Positions 44,396 to 57,049 of a stretch of DNA of 64,000 bases are shown piece after piece. The stretch spans positions 7,789,778-7,853,777 of the forward strand of contig NC_135212.1 of the NCBI RefSeq assembly GCF_052324685.1, in the 5' to 3' direction. Every line of letters starts with the position of its first letter. Position 1 is the first letter of the stretch. A program made the position numbers and the translations under genes. The stretch is from Brachyhypopomus gauderio. Taxonomy: Eukaryota > Chordata > Actinopteri > Gymnotiformes > Hypopomidae. The notes beneath the pieces were generated by a model that did not search any database, was not told the origin of the DNA, and was given only the letters and a program-made list of their open reading frames with translations.

Positions 44396-45532
44396 TTTGC
44401 AAGTTAGTGAGTATTAGTAACAAACAGGACCAGTTGAATGAGAAGTTTTTACTACTCAAGTCTTGCTGTTGAAGAGTATTATAGTGGTATAGTGGTAGAG
44501 TGTATGGGCGCATGACTGGATGAGTTGTAAGTGTATGGGTGTATGGGTGTGTGTTTGTGAATGTGTCAGTGTATCAGTGTATAGGTGTATGGGTGTGTGA
44601 GTGTATGAGTGTACACATGTATGAATGTATGGGAGTTTGAGTGTATGAGTGTATGAATGTATTGGTATGCGAGTATATGTGTATGTGAGTGTATGGGGGT
44701 GTGAGTGAGGCTTGCTGTTTCCAGAATGTCTCCAGAATTTGATTGCCCTTTTCTGAATTAGTTATAGTGTTTCTGGCAACTTTTAGGATTGGTTAACAAA
44801 ACTCAGCATGCAACGACTCAACTGGGTATTTTTGGACCCCAGACTATGTTCAATAATTGATTCATTTGATTAATTCAATTGGAATTTCCACAAATATTCA
44901 TTATTCATTATTTATTGTTTCATGGCATAGAACGCTCTGTGTCCTTTTTCTATGAGTTCATTCACTCCTTAGTTAAATTTCCTCCCTCTCTCCCTCCTCA
45001 GTATTTTCTCTTTCCCTTCCTCTCTCTCCCTCCCTCTCTCTCACCTATATTAGGACATCCACTGAGCGCCTGCTTCTTGCTTCTTTGTGAACGAATCAGG
45101 AAGCTCTTCTGCCCTGAGCTGAGGGATTAATACTGATCTCCTACTGAGTGCTGGGAGCCATGTGTCACTTTACAACATCTGCTTACCTCTGAAAAGAAAG
45201 CACACACTCAGAGGGGCAGCTCCAGGCATGCAGGGATCACCCCACACGGTCACTCTGGAAACTGAAGTGGTATGCTCACCTGTGCTGCTACATAAATGCT
45301 AAAGCACTTTTATTCATGACAGAATATTCTGGAACTTTCCATAAAAGTGACATAATCTAAAATGTACAAAATTTTAATTAAACAGACACTATCTCCAAAT
45401 GGCGCTGTTAACGTTTTATGTCAGAGAGAAAAGTAATCTTTTCCTAAATGAACATGATATCATGTCTTAAGAGTTTATTATGGAATGTTCAAAAATTATG
45501 TTTTTGTAGAAAACTGAAGCTACAGCTGAGTG
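44396..45532. other. No gene; GTGTATGGGTGT-rich stretch
   Basis: 44515-44705 is an irregular 'gtgtatgagtgtatgggtgt' repeat. The remainder is unique, with a CT-rich patch at 44985-45045. Confidence 0.6.
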
Positions 45533-45686
45533 AAGCTACTGCTGTTACTAACACTGCTGTTATGTGTCATTACTGCTGTTACTAACACAGCTGTTATGTG
45601 TCATTACTGCTGTTACTAACACTGCTGTTATGTGTCATTGCTGCTGTTACTAACACCACTGTTATGTGTCATTACTGATGAGTGTG

Positions 45687-45735
<49 letters not shown>

Positions 45736-45972
45736 GTGTGTGCTTGTGCCTGTGTGTGTAAGTGTGTTAATGTGTGTGTGTGTCTGTGTGTAAGTGTGCA
45801 TGTGTGTGTATGTGTAGTGGTGTGTGTGTGCAAGTGTGTGCGTGTGCCGGTGTGTGTATAACTGTGTGTATGTGTAACTGTGTGTGTAAGCACGTGCCTG
45901 TGCGTGTGTAAGCATGTGTGTGTGTGTGTAAGCATGTGCGTGTGTGTGTGTGTGTGTGCATGTGTGTAAGCA

Positions 45973-46012
<40 letters not shown>
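45533..46012. repeat. 34-bp repeat x4 followed by long (GT)n-rich tract
   Basis: Unit 'tactgctgttactaacactg' plus 'ctgttatgtgtcat' to 45675, then ~335 bp of imperfect GT dinucleotides with GCATGTGTGTAAGCATGTGC blocks. Confidence 0.93.
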
Positions 46013-46013
<1 letters not shown>

Positions 46014-47279
46014 ATTCCTGCATGCCATCTGTGGGATCATATCCTTCTGTATTGCATAACAGGCCGTGTAGCAGCTGGATCTCTTACACCCTGCTGTTTT
46101 ACATCACATACATATTCCAGAATATGTTTGCAGATTTTTTATTAAGTGGTGTAAGTAAAACAAACAGATGAATGTTTCTCATATCCTACAGTATGATGAG
46201 AACTGTGTAGCTTCACTTCAGAAAACAAACTTTATTCGCTGCAAGCTAGTTTTTGTTGAAAATATATATCAACTTATCTCTCTCTATCTCTATCTTTATA
46301 TTCATGGCTAAATGAATTTGTTGAGAAAAACATACCCCTCTGATGCCCATTAGGCAGTGCTGGGCTTGGTGGAATCTCTCAGTGCAGTAAGGAAAGCAGG
46401 GACAGCATTTGGAGGTCTGTAATTGGCCTGCAGCTGGAGGTCTCTGATTGGCCTGCAGCTGGAGGTCTGTGATTGGCTCTGCAATTGGGGAATGACTCAT
46501 GTTTATTTGAATATTTGCCTGCTCATGTCACCTCCATTCCTGTATTAGAATGTGAATAAGCTATGGAATTTGTGATCAACATTTGGTAGCAATCCTACTT
46601 GATCTCTTAGCAGTGAGTCACAGGAGAAAGTGACCAGAATCTGTGTTTTACCTGGAGTGATCTGTGTGAAACACCTGGAGTGATACAGATCTTTAAATAC
46701 TGTTCCTGGGTGTCAATAATGTGAGGGTAAGTGAGACATATTTCAATGTGCTTTCTATTGTTCTTCACAGTTTGAGAATTCTGAATAATAATTTCACGGT
46801 TCTTGCTCAATGGAGTAGGATCAGCGATAAAGGATACAGAATCACCTGTTATTGGGGATGCTTGCAGAAAGCATCAGTCTGACATGTGGGGGTGTGGCTG
46901 GCAGAAAGAGGTGTGGCTGATGTGAGGGGTGAGGCTGCCTGGAGGGGGTGTGGCTGATGGAAGGGGTGTGGTTCCATTTTCAGAAGATGGATTTCATAAG
47001 ATAAGATTTCATATCTTTAGTGCTCTTGGGTATTATTAATTGTTGTCCCTGGGTGAAGTGCCTGAATCACACAATATTTAGTGTGCTGTTATGCTATTTA
47101 TATTTCCCAAATCCAGTGCCAACAAAAGTGATTTATTTAAAACCTCAAAAATGTAATAATCTCATAGTAAAATCTTACTACATCATCTATTCATTATATG
47201 TTGCAATATTCATGGAGCCGTGGTCTAATGGTGTCCGTAAAAGGAACTGTCTATCTCTGGTGAAAGACAAGCTGTAGTT
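46013..47279. other. No gene; minor repeats
   Basis: Contains a ~29-bp unit 'gaggtctctgattggcctgc' x3 (46410-46482) and GGTGTGGCTG words (46888-46975). No coding evidence. Confidence 0.55.
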
Positions 47280-48105
47280 GTCCTGCTAGGAACTGTTAGA
47301 CAGGGGCTGTAGTTGTCCTGCTGGGTGCTGTTAGACGGGGGCTGTTAGACAGGGGCTGTTAGACCGGGCTGTTAGACAGGGGCTGTAGTTGTCCTGCTGG
47401 GTGCTGTTACATGGGGGCTGTAGTTTTGCTGCTGGGTGCTGTTAGACAGGGGCTGTTACACGGGGGCTGTAGTTTTGCTGCTGGGTGCTGTTAGACAGGG
47501 GCTGTTAGACAGGGGCTGTTAGACGGGGGCTGTTAGACGGGGGCTGTTAGACAGGGGCTGTTACACGGGGGCTGTAGTTTTGCTGCTGGGTGCTGTTAGA
47601 CCGGGGCTGTTAGACGGGGGCTGTTAGACCGGGGCTGCTAGACGGGGGCTGTTAGACCGGGGCTGTTAGACGGGGGCTGCTAGACGGGGGCTGTTAGATG
47701 GGGGCTGTTAGATGGGGGCTGTTAGACGGGGGCTGTTAGACGGGGGCTGTTAGATGGGGCTGTTAGACGGGGGCTGTTAGACGGGGGCTGCTAGACGAGG
47801 GCTGTTAGACGGGGGCTTAGACGGGGGCTGCTAGACGGGGGCTGCTAGACGGGGGCTGTTAGACGGGGGCTGCTAGACGGGGGCTGCTAGACGGGGGCTG
47901 CTAGACGGGGGCTGTTAGACGGGGGCTGTTAGACGGGGGCTGCTAGACGGGGGCTGTTAGACGGGGGCTGCTAGACGGGGGCTGTTAGACGGGGGCTGTT
48001 AGACGGGGGCTGCTAGACGGGGGCTGTTAGACCGGGGCTGTTAGACCGGGGCTGTTAGACCGGGGCTGTTAGACGGGGGCTGTTAGACGGGGGCTGTTAG
48101 ATGGG
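47280..48105. repeat. G-rich 15-bp minisatellite (GCTGTTAGACGGGGG), ~50 copies
   Basis: The unit carries a G4-G5 run every ~15 bp, with GAC/GAT/ACA and TTAGAC/CTAGAC variants. The first part is a longer composite unit including 'tgtagttgtcctgctgggtg'. Such regularly spaced G runs could form G-quadruplexes on the plus strand (inference). Confidence 0.95.
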
Positions 48106-48201
48106 GCGTGGCCCTTTGTGGTCGCCTTTTGTTTCTTAGCTCATAATGAAGCTCCTTTGTATCTAGCAACGATCACGTCACAATATTTGAACAGCTGCAG
48201 C

Positions 48202-48203
<2 letters not shown>

Positions 48204-48255
<52 letters not shown>
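48204..48255. repeat. (GT)n microsatellite
   Basis: About 26 GT units. Confidence 0.95.
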
Positions 48256-48258
<3 letters not shown>

Positions 48259-48291
48259 TGTGATGCAGAGACTGTACAGTAGTGCTCTGAC

Positions 48292-48450
48292 AGTGCAGTG
48301 TGAAGTGTGCATGTGTGAAGTGTACATGTTGTGAAGTGTGCATGTGTGAAGTGCACATGTTGTGAAGTGTGTATGTGCGAAGTGTACCGGTACATGTGTG
48401 AAGTGTGCATGTTGTGAAGTGTACATGTGTGAAGTGTGCATGTGTGTCTA
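48292..48450. repeat. GTGAAGTGTGCATGT repeat
   Basis: About ten imperfect 14-16-bp copies. Confidence 0.88.
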
Positions 48451-48590
48451 CATGACATTTCAGCCTCACATTGTTTTATGCATTCATGCTCATGTTGTAA
48501 ATCTGACCTTTAATTCACTGTACAATGGTATTCTGTGCTTTTGTTTGCGCTAACTCTGGCAGTTAGCTGGGCCAGAGCATGAGGACAGGG

Positions 48591-48613
48591 TTGGGGGGGG
48601 GGGGGGGGGGGGG
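48591..48613. repeat. Poly-G homopolymer
   Basis: A run of about 23 G residues; length uncertain. Confidence 0.93.
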
Positions 48614-49039
48614 TGGAAGTGGGTGGACATTGTAGACTGGCTGGTCTTTAGGGTCACTGGGTAACTTTTTGGGTGGTGGTGAATTGTGGTTTTGGGTGGT
48701 GAATCATAATTAGGGCCTCATAAAACACCCATCTAGAGCTGAGAGTACAAGTAGGCTACATGACGGCAGGACTGCTGGACTGCCGGTGGGGGAGGGAGCT
48801 CGGTAACACAGTGCACTAATGTCGTTCAAATTCAGGAAATGCACCAAAGCAGAGAAGCGTGCGGTTTGGCAGCGTGTCACTGTTTGTGTGGCAGTTATTC
48901 ATACTGCAGTTGTCCAGCATTCCAATCCCATGTGATGAGCTGAGAAAACATTTCAATGAATATTATTCATTAAAGATTAATTATGCAATTTACTTCAACA
49001 GCAGAATCCTTGACCAAAAAACAAAAACAAATGTGGCGT

Positions 49040-49530
49040 CTCTACCAGTTAGTGCTAGTCCTTAACTGATGGAGTAAGTGCTTGCTTCGAACTGTTGGAG
49101 TTAGTGCTAGCCCTTAACTGTTGGAGTTAGTGGTATCCCTTAACTGTTGAATTAGTGCTAGCTCATAACTGTTGGAGTTAGTGCTAGCTCTGTTGTAGTT
49201 AGTGCTAGCCCTTAACTGCTGGAATTACTGCTAGCCCTTAATTGTTGGAGTTAGTGCTAGCCCTTAACTGTTGGAGTTAGTGGTATCCCTTAACTGTTGA
49301 ATTAGTGCTAGCTCATAACTGTTGGAGTTAGTGCTAGCTCTGTTGTAGTTAGTGCTAGCCCTTAACTGCTGGAATTACTGCTAGCCCTTAATTGTTGGAG
49401 TTAGTGCTAGCCCTTAACTGTTGGAGTTAGTGCTAGCCCTTAACTGTTGGAGTTAGTGCTATCCCTTAACTGTTGGAGTTAGTGCTAGCTCATAATTGTT
49501 GTAGTTAGTGCTAACCCTTAACTGCTGCCC
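49040..49530. repeat. 26-bp minisatellite with exact 150-bp duplication
   Basis: Unit 'ttagtgctagcccttaactg' plus 'ttggag', with variants. 49111-49260 and 49261-49410 are identical across 150 bp, a recent higher-order duplication. Confidence 0.94.
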
Positions 49531-50368
49531 TTAACCATTTCAATAATAATATTTCAAAAATAATATTTTATGCAATTCATAGCACTCATACATATTCCGT
49601 TACACCACGTTAAACTGAAAAATGTTGAATGAGCCATAATCCTTAACTAGATTCTGGTGTGGAAAGGATAGCCTATTGATGATAATTTTGGAGAGAAGAT
49701 GAGGGAAGATCTTTCATGTCATACGTCTTTTAAAAGTTTTCTGAACTCCCCAATGAGTCATCAATATTTTGCTGTGGGCAGTGTCAGCTCACTTATAAGA
49801 TAAAACCTTCCCCTTATCTTAGTGTCAGCCAGCACACTGCTATGAAAGGGACCATTACGTGTAGCTCTGTGAAAGTAATCCATGGTATTCTCTGTCTGTG
49901 TGGGTTGCTCTGTGTGGATGGAACCTCAGGATTAAGCACATATATACTTGGCAGTTTTGTCTGTCGCAATGATCAGTCCATTCCAGCTTTTCATGGAAAT
50001 TTCTATGAAAGTCATTCCTTTTGACATTTTGACATTGAAAAAAATTATTCTTCTACCATTCTAGCATAAATTGATATTAATAGGTGTCCTGAGGGCAAGG
50101 GAAAGTATATAGATTTGCTTGATACTCTGTCCCCAAGGACTTTTAACCTGAAGAAAAAATATATTTTGACCCTCGAAAATTGTATTGTTCTCTGTTAGGA
50201 ATCTATTGACTTTTGACAATCGAGGCTTCATTGTCTAGGACCCAGAAGATGTGTGCCTGTTCCCCATGATTTGCCTGTGTAGATTAACAACATTATTAAC
50301 AACATTAATAACATAGATTCATAACAATTTGGATTATATAATACATTATTTTTATTTATTTATTTATG
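49531..50368. other. No feature recognised
   Basis: AT-rich unique sequence. Confidence 0.5.
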
Positions 50369-50370
50369 CA

Positions 50371-50430
<60 letters not shown>
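50369..50430. repeat. (CA)n microsatellite
   Basis: About 31 CA units. Confidence 0.95.
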
Positions 50431-50432
<2 letters not shown>

Positions 50433-51588
50433 GGGCAGAGGTCCTAAAGTTCCTAAAGTTCTAACATACTTGTAACCACAGTTGCTCCCTATAATCCTCT
50501 TGAGGGTGTAGTGCAGTATTTTGTCCATTCCATATTTGAGTATTCCGGCTGTTCTTTGGATGAGTATTCTGGCTGTTCCATGAGTGATGAGGCTCTTCTG
50601 GAGGTCAGTGATGTTTCATTCCTCCCTATTAGACGGCACAGTCCCAAGTGCCCCTGTCACAGTGGAGACAACCAAGGTGTCAACCTTCCAACTTTTCTGT
50701 AATTACTTTTCACTCTTTCAGTCACTGGTATTTATGTATTATTACACATAGGTCTGTATTGAATGCTAGACATTTGGGCAGACAGGAACCACACATTACA
50801 AGCTCTGTCCGAGTTCTGTGTTGTTTATTCACCACTGCTGCGAATTTTGGACAGCTGTCCCAGATGACGATGTGAACCGGAGTTGTGCAGCGCAGCTGTC
50901 TGTAAAGCTGTCTGTAAAGCTGTCTGTAAAGCTGTCTATGTCATGTTCGTTCCCCCTTAAAGACCCTCCTGCACTGATCAATAGTGACAAAAGGCTAATG
51001 TGGTTGTGCTACTTTACGTTACACAGCCTGTCCTCGATTAGACTGTTGCAGCACTGAGGGCAGAAGGACTGTGAGATTTATGCCTCCTCCAGCAGCACTG
51101 TTGCACAGTACTGTCCTGCTATTAATACTCCACCTCACTCATGTGGCTCAGACACTGGCACTGACCCTTTGGCTAGCAAACAGCTGTTGTATTTTTTGAG
51201 AATCTAAAAATCTGTTTGTTCCAACAATCTATTACAAGAAGCAGATGTTTGGAAAACCATCATTTTAGGCGCGTTCTGTGCATAGAAATAATCTGATCTC
51301 AAGGGCCATAAAGTTGCTGTTTGCAAGAGCAGACCACACCTTCAGTGAATCGGTTACAGTCCAGTCCGAGGAGTGAAGGGGACGGGGGACTGAGCAGGAC
51401 TCTTCCTGAAGCTGCAGAGCAGGACAGAACCTGCTACTCGAAAGATCCCTCCTGATATCAAGATGTGAGAAATGGGTACAGGATTTGAAGAGAGTTGGTG
51501 GGTTGCAAAAACCTCAGAGAATACTGTATCTGTGTAGGTCTGTGCAGGTCCACCCCTGAGGTGAATCAGGAGTAGCATCTGTGTTTCC

Positions 51589-51590
<2 letters not shown>
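50431..51590. other. No gene; GCTGTCTGTAAA x4
   Basis: Apart from a 12-bp repeat at 50897-50937, nothing was recognised. Confidence 0.5.

Positions 51591-51670
<80 letters not shown>
51591..51670. repeat. (GT)n microsatellite
   Basis: About 38 GT units. Confidence 0.95.
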
Positions 51671-51924
51671 TTGTGTGTGTATGTGCGTGTGTGTGTTGTT
51701 TGCATGCCCTGCTTCACGAGTGTTTCATGGAAGTGCTGTATGCTCAATGGCCTGTGACAGACTCATAATAGCTGTGCTTGTTAATGGGGCGATGAGCATC
51801 ACTGCTAAAGCCCTTTATGAGTCTGTATTGACCCAGAGGAGGGGCTCGCTACTTAAATCATCTCCAGTAACAGGAGATCCTCATCCTCTCTCTCTGCTCA
51901 CACAGCCAGCAGCAACCTTTAAAC

Positions 51925-51925
<1 letters not shown>

Positions 51926-51960
<35 letters not shown>
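51926..51960. repeat. (CA)n microsatellite
   Basis: About 17 CA units. Confidence 0.95.
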
Positions 51961-51961
<1 letters not shown>

Positions 51962-52054
51962 ATATGACATGTGAGTCTGAGTCGGAGTCTGAGACAAATA
52001 TGGATGATAAAGATGCCAGTGTTCTGTTTATATGTTTGGTCAGAGTTGAGTTGC

Positions 52055-52057
<3 letters not shown>

Positions 52058-52133
<76 letters not shown>
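52058..52133. repeat. (GT)n microsatellite
   Basis: About 38 GT units. Confidence 0.95.
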
Positions 52134-52135
<2 letters not shown>

Positions 52136-53917
52136 AGTGTGTAATTTGTTACAGTTTGTGTATGGTTACAGTGTATAACTGCTAAATGAAATTCAATATC
52201 TTTCGATTTGTGGGCGGGCCAGAATGTTGCCCTTGTGAGATCATGACATCAGAACAGTCCGGCCGCGTCTTTTTCTCTGACTCAGAAAACACAATAAACT
52301 CCATTAGCCTGTGCTGCGGGAGACAAAGACCAGTCTTCACGCCGGAGCAATGAGAGCACACTATGATCACATCAGTGTCTCAGAGCACCAGACCTTGGCT
52401 GTAGCCCCACTCTCATGTACCATGGACACAGTCTGGCTTGTGAAAGATGGAATGTTACATGGACATAGCTTCTAAAGTCATGTGCTTCTTTGCAGCTATT
52501 GGTCAGTGAATGCACTTTAAATAATCACTTCATGCATGTTCCCTGCTACCTGCCTAAACACCACTCTAGTCATGCAGTTTCTATTCTCTTTTTCTCCCAC
52601 AGTGGCAGGTTGATCTGAGCACATGTTCAGATACACCAAGGTTCATGGATAACATGTAGCTATGTGTAGTTGCCACCATCTGATAATGCTGTAGTATTTC
52701 TTACTATTTAGAATGCCTATTTGGCTATTTTAAACTGTGGCTGAATAGATATAAAGGAGAGTTCTGAGAGTTCTGAAATGAACAATAGTTCTGAGAGTTC
52801 TGGAATGAACAAGAGTTCTGAGAGGTTTGGAATGAATGAGAGTTCTGGGAGTTCTGGAATGAATGGGTTCTGACAGGCCTAAACCTTAGGGTTAGGGTTA
52901 GTGCCTATGTGCAGTTTTGCGAGGACTTTAGCTACAGAACAGCAGACATTTTGACAAGGTAGTAATAGTGATTAAAACAAAGGAAGCAAACCTACACTGT
53001 GAAGTCGGTCCCAGCGAATCTGTGTTGACATTTCACAACAGAACGTCAGAACATCTCACACTACGTCACAAGTATGCTGTTTGCAGTGGGCAGTAACGTC
53101 TAAACCGTTATCCCTACCTGCACCTCTCACACAGGGATTATGGGTAGTGAGATGCTTCCACATCCACGCTGCTATAAATAATGTACGTCTAAGAGGTCTG
53201 CCCAAGAACGCAGGGTCAAGCGCGTCTGCAATGCTTGGCTTTTTCATGGTGTGTTATTCCTGTAACCTGGCAGCCTATACTGTGTACAGGGTGTGCTTAC
53301 CCAGACAGAGCTCAGAGCAGCCAGCCACACCACACCCCGCCCCCCATCACACACAGACACGCTTGCCACACCCGTCTCTTTAACACGTATGCTGTCTGCT
53401 TGCAGGCAGTCAGAGCGCCCTGTGTTGTCAGAGAGACCGGCCTCGTCTGTAGGGGGAGGTGCCACGGGCTGCCCACCTTTCCCTCGTGCCTGCCAGCCAA
53501 ATCATGTGACGCCTTCCTCGTCCAGTAACCATGGTGATGAGCTTTGGTCCAGACTGCATCTTGCAAAAGGAGGAACTAGAGAAGGAGAGAGAGTGTCAGA
53601 GAGGGCGCCAGAGAGCAGATAAGCCATCCAAACGCAGACACACGCAGTCACAAAGGGAGGGAGTCTGTCACGGATCCCCACACAGGGGATCAGTACCAAG
53701 CCTCTCACTTCCCCACTTCATGTCCAAGCTGCCAGTCTCAGCGGGGGAGGGGGGGTTTCACCCCCACCCTCATGTGTGTCTGCTCAACGCGGCTGTCGTG
53801 TTGGGGGCTTCCTGCTTTGTTGTGAAGAGATGAGACTTCATCCCTGAGCAGATGTGAGGTTGTAATTCAGAAAATCAATGATAAGACACAAGTTCGTAGA
53901 CGTGTGTGCATTTCTAA
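52134..53917. other. No gene recognised
   Basis: Holds a short array of 'gagagttctggaatgaac' (52760-52865) and a TTAGGGTTAGGGTTAG trio at 52886-52901. Open frames at 53.1-53.8 kb overlap on both strands and show no known domain. Confidence 0.5.
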
Positions 53918-54062
53918 AGGTGGATCCCTGGGTCTGTTTCTAAGGGTGGATCCCTGAGTCTGTTTCTAAGGGTGGATCCCTGAGTTTGTTTCTAAGGGTG
54001 GATCCCTGAGTCTGTTTCTAAGGGTGCTTCCCTGAGTCTGTTTCTAAGGGTGCTTCCCTGGT
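53918..54062. repeat. 26-bp minisatellite
   Basis: About 5.5 copies of 'gtctgtttctaagggtggat' plus 'ccctga'. Confidence 0.93.
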
Positions 54063-54738
54063 CTGTTGTTTCAAAACAAGCACTGAGCTCATGGGGTTGT
54101 TAACCTTACATTAATAGTTCTGCAGATTTCAGCTGGACTGCAGTGTGGTCGTCCCGCCCCCTCGTGCTGTAGCTAACGTGCAGGCAGCCCCTGTGTGTCA
54201 GCTGCGACTGTGATAAAAGCCTTAGACAGAAGCACCTCTCACCCTCTCCACTGATGCGATTGGCTATTTAAAGCCAGTTTTCTACTGGCTGGTGTCTAAT
54301 CCATTTTAAAGGTCAGCTGATCACAGCATTGTAACAAAAGATCATTTAAGTAACTACATTAGCAAACACAGTAGTGTAAACAGCAGGCTGCATAAAATCC
54401 ACTGATGTAAGATTAGAGGGTCATTGACTTAATTAATTTATATTATTCTATTCTAATCTGATTCTCTTAAGTAATCTTGAAAGGTTTTATGACATAGGAA
54501 GCAGTTGACAGTGGTTTTGTGTTGTGAATATTTTGTTGTTTCAAGACCAGCAGGTCCTTTCTGAGATGCTTCCATGACCTGTACCTGTCGTTTCAGTAGC
54601 AGTTATCCTGATCTTGTCTGTATGCGTCCTCACCAGGAACACTGTTACATCAGCACTAGGAAATGTGAAATGAATGTGAAATATACCATATTTGTCAATT
54701 GTGATTTTTTCACTGCAATCAAACTTTTCCTCTACATT
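54063..54738. other. No feature recognised
   Basis: Unique sequence. Confidence 0.5.
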
Positions 54739-54758
54739 TACCCATCTGTGCAGTTAGA

Positions 54759-54790
<32 letters not shown>

Positions 54791-54969
54791 GATTACTAGG
54801 GGGCTGTGGTGCACACGTGCCCAGAGTGGTGGGCAGCCCTAGCCCAGCACCCGGGAGCAGTTGGGGTTAGGTGCTCAAGGGCACCTCAGTCATGGCCTCA
54901 GGTCTGGGAATCGGACCCACGACCCTCCGGTCACAAGACCAGTTCCCTACCACAGGACCATGACTGCCC
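54739..54969 (-). mobile_element. tRNA-derived SINE, minus strand
   Basis: Same family as 13924-14131: on the minus strand it starts GGGGCAGTCATGGTCC with a B-box region 'gggtccgattcccagacc', continues 'gaggccatgactgaggtgcc', and ends 'ctaactgcacagatgggtaa'. A (CA)n run (54759-54786) has expanded inside its 3' part. Confidence 0.85.
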
Positions 54970-55224
54970 CAAAATGCAGTCTCCAAGCATTTAGGATCCT
55001 ATGTTCCATGTCGTGTTTACTGTAGGGTAATACTTATATTACCAACTGATGTAGACTTCATTTGTCATCCTGTCATTTTTTTTTACACACAAACTGCTTA
55101 GGCTTTTTGTTCTGTTTAATGTAGAATTTACATAGAAATCTTGCATACTATTCCTGTGTGTTTTATGATATTTAAATAACAACAGTATTTACTAATATCT
55201 TACTGTTGGTACACGCCCTGTGAG
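54970..55224. other. No feature recognised
   Basis: AT-rich unique sequence. Confidence 0.5.
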
Positions 55225-55615
55225 ACTGCACGTCTCTGTGTATCTGTGTAGTCTCTGTGTAGATGTGTACTTTCTGTGTATCTGTGTAGTCTCTGTGTAG
55301 TTTGTGTATCTGTGTAGTCTCTGTGTAGTTTGTGTATCTGTGTAGTCTCTGTGTAGCTTTGTAGTCTCTGTGTAGATGTGTACTTTCTGTGTATCTGTAG
55401 TCTCTGTGTATCTGTGTAGTCTCTGTGTAGCTGTGTAGTGTCTGTGCAGTTGTGTAGTCTCTGTGTATCGGTGTAGTCTCTGTGTAGCTGTGTAGTCTCT
55501 GTGTAGCTGTGTAGTGTCTGTGCAGTTGTGTAGTCTCTGTGTAGTCTCTGTGTATCTGTGTAGTCTCTGTGTAGCTGTGTAGTCTCTGTGTAGCTGTGTA
55601 GTCTCTGTGTAGCTT
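55225..55615. repeat. Minisatellite of TAGTCTCTGTGTAGCTGTG units
   Basis: Irregular ~19-21-bp units, about 20 copies. Confidence 0.92.
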
Positions 55616-57049
55616 ACATCTTATAAATGTTCTTCTTGCATATGCTGGAAGTATAAACCCTGTCTTCCAGTATAAACCCTATTACCATAATTCTGTTCAG
55701 CAGTACACTGTAAATAATAGTTCAGTTCAATAAGTGTGATGGAATTTGGAAATATGAATGACTATAAGGGTTCTGATCTACTGCTCTGTGTTAACAGTTT
55801 CCTGGGAAGACTGTAACATTTTTGTAAATATTACATCCTTACATACTCCATTTTTCTAACATATTTTGTTATATCAAACAGTTCAGAATTAGTTAAACAG
55901 ACACTATGACTGCAAATGTTTAATTTTGCCACTGTGATGTGCATAAGGGAATATTTGTCCATCAGAATGTCACAGTAAAGTCCAGAGTATTGACTGGTTG
56001 TCTCAGAGCACTGTGAGTCTCCTGGGGTCACATCCAACCCCACAGACACTGCCCCAGACAGTTGTAGTGATTCTGTTTCCTGCTTTGAGTCATACACAAG
56101 GAGGCGTGTCCTCATAGTCCACTCCATCTGCTCTGGTACCATTAATGCAAAGATGCTGCAGTGATCCAGAGCTCGGTGGCCATGTGTGGAGGGTGTTGTG
56201 CAGGCTGCCAAACACCCAGCGGCAGTCTCAGCTTCCCACCATAATGCTGATTCATTTCATACTTCAAGAAATCTGTTTAAGATGTTTATTGCTTACCATT
56301 AAAATAGTGGGAAGCACCCTTCTTCAGACTCTCTGTGTGTCTAAATTTGGCATCTCTTTGCTTTCAGGAGACAAACAAGAGGTGAGGTCACTGCAGCGGT
56401 CTGTGGCTGAACAGTTTCAACAAAACCGAATGTATTCATGGTTCTGTCATCTATTCAGGGTTTGTGTGTAAATATATCTCCCCGAATCTCTTTCTGATTG
56501 TTCTGTTTGGTGTGCCCAGAACATTTTGATCTTGTGTCTTGCTTTGTTCAAATATCCTTACATATTTGATTTTTTAAAACCCCAAATCCAGAATGGTGTA
56601 AATTGGTTTTAGTTACTATCAAGACGTTATATAGTCACGTCAGGATAATTGGATAATATAGTCAAGATAATTGAGGTCAGGGACTTGAATTTAGAATTAC
56701 ACAATGTTCTGTAGCCGGATAACACGGACTTTATAGGCTTTCTATCACTTAGTAGACATTTTGCCTTTAAGATTAAAGTTGATGGTGTTTGTGGACCGGA
56801 GATGGCAAACTGTATCCAACCACCCTCGCCAACAATAACACAAACAAAACCTTGAAGATCCTGCGGGCGAAACTGGTCCTGTTCTCTGTGGGCGGGTTAA
56901 TGTGGAGCCCGCCGTTGTGTGCGGTTGGGGATCTGGTCTTACAATACTGCCGTTTAAAGTCCGTCGTTTGTAAATATTATGGATAGTGTGCAAAAAGCAC
57001 GACCAAAAAGGACGACCAATTGTAAAAAAAAAGCGTTTACTTGTCAACA
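55616..57049. other. No feature recognised
   Basis: Open frames at 55831-56211 (minus) and 56145-56471 (plus) have no recognisable domain or convincing splice context. Confidence 0.5.

Noticed and set aside
52886..52901. Telomere repeat TTAGGG
   Set aside because: Only two to three words; too short for an interstitial telomeric block.
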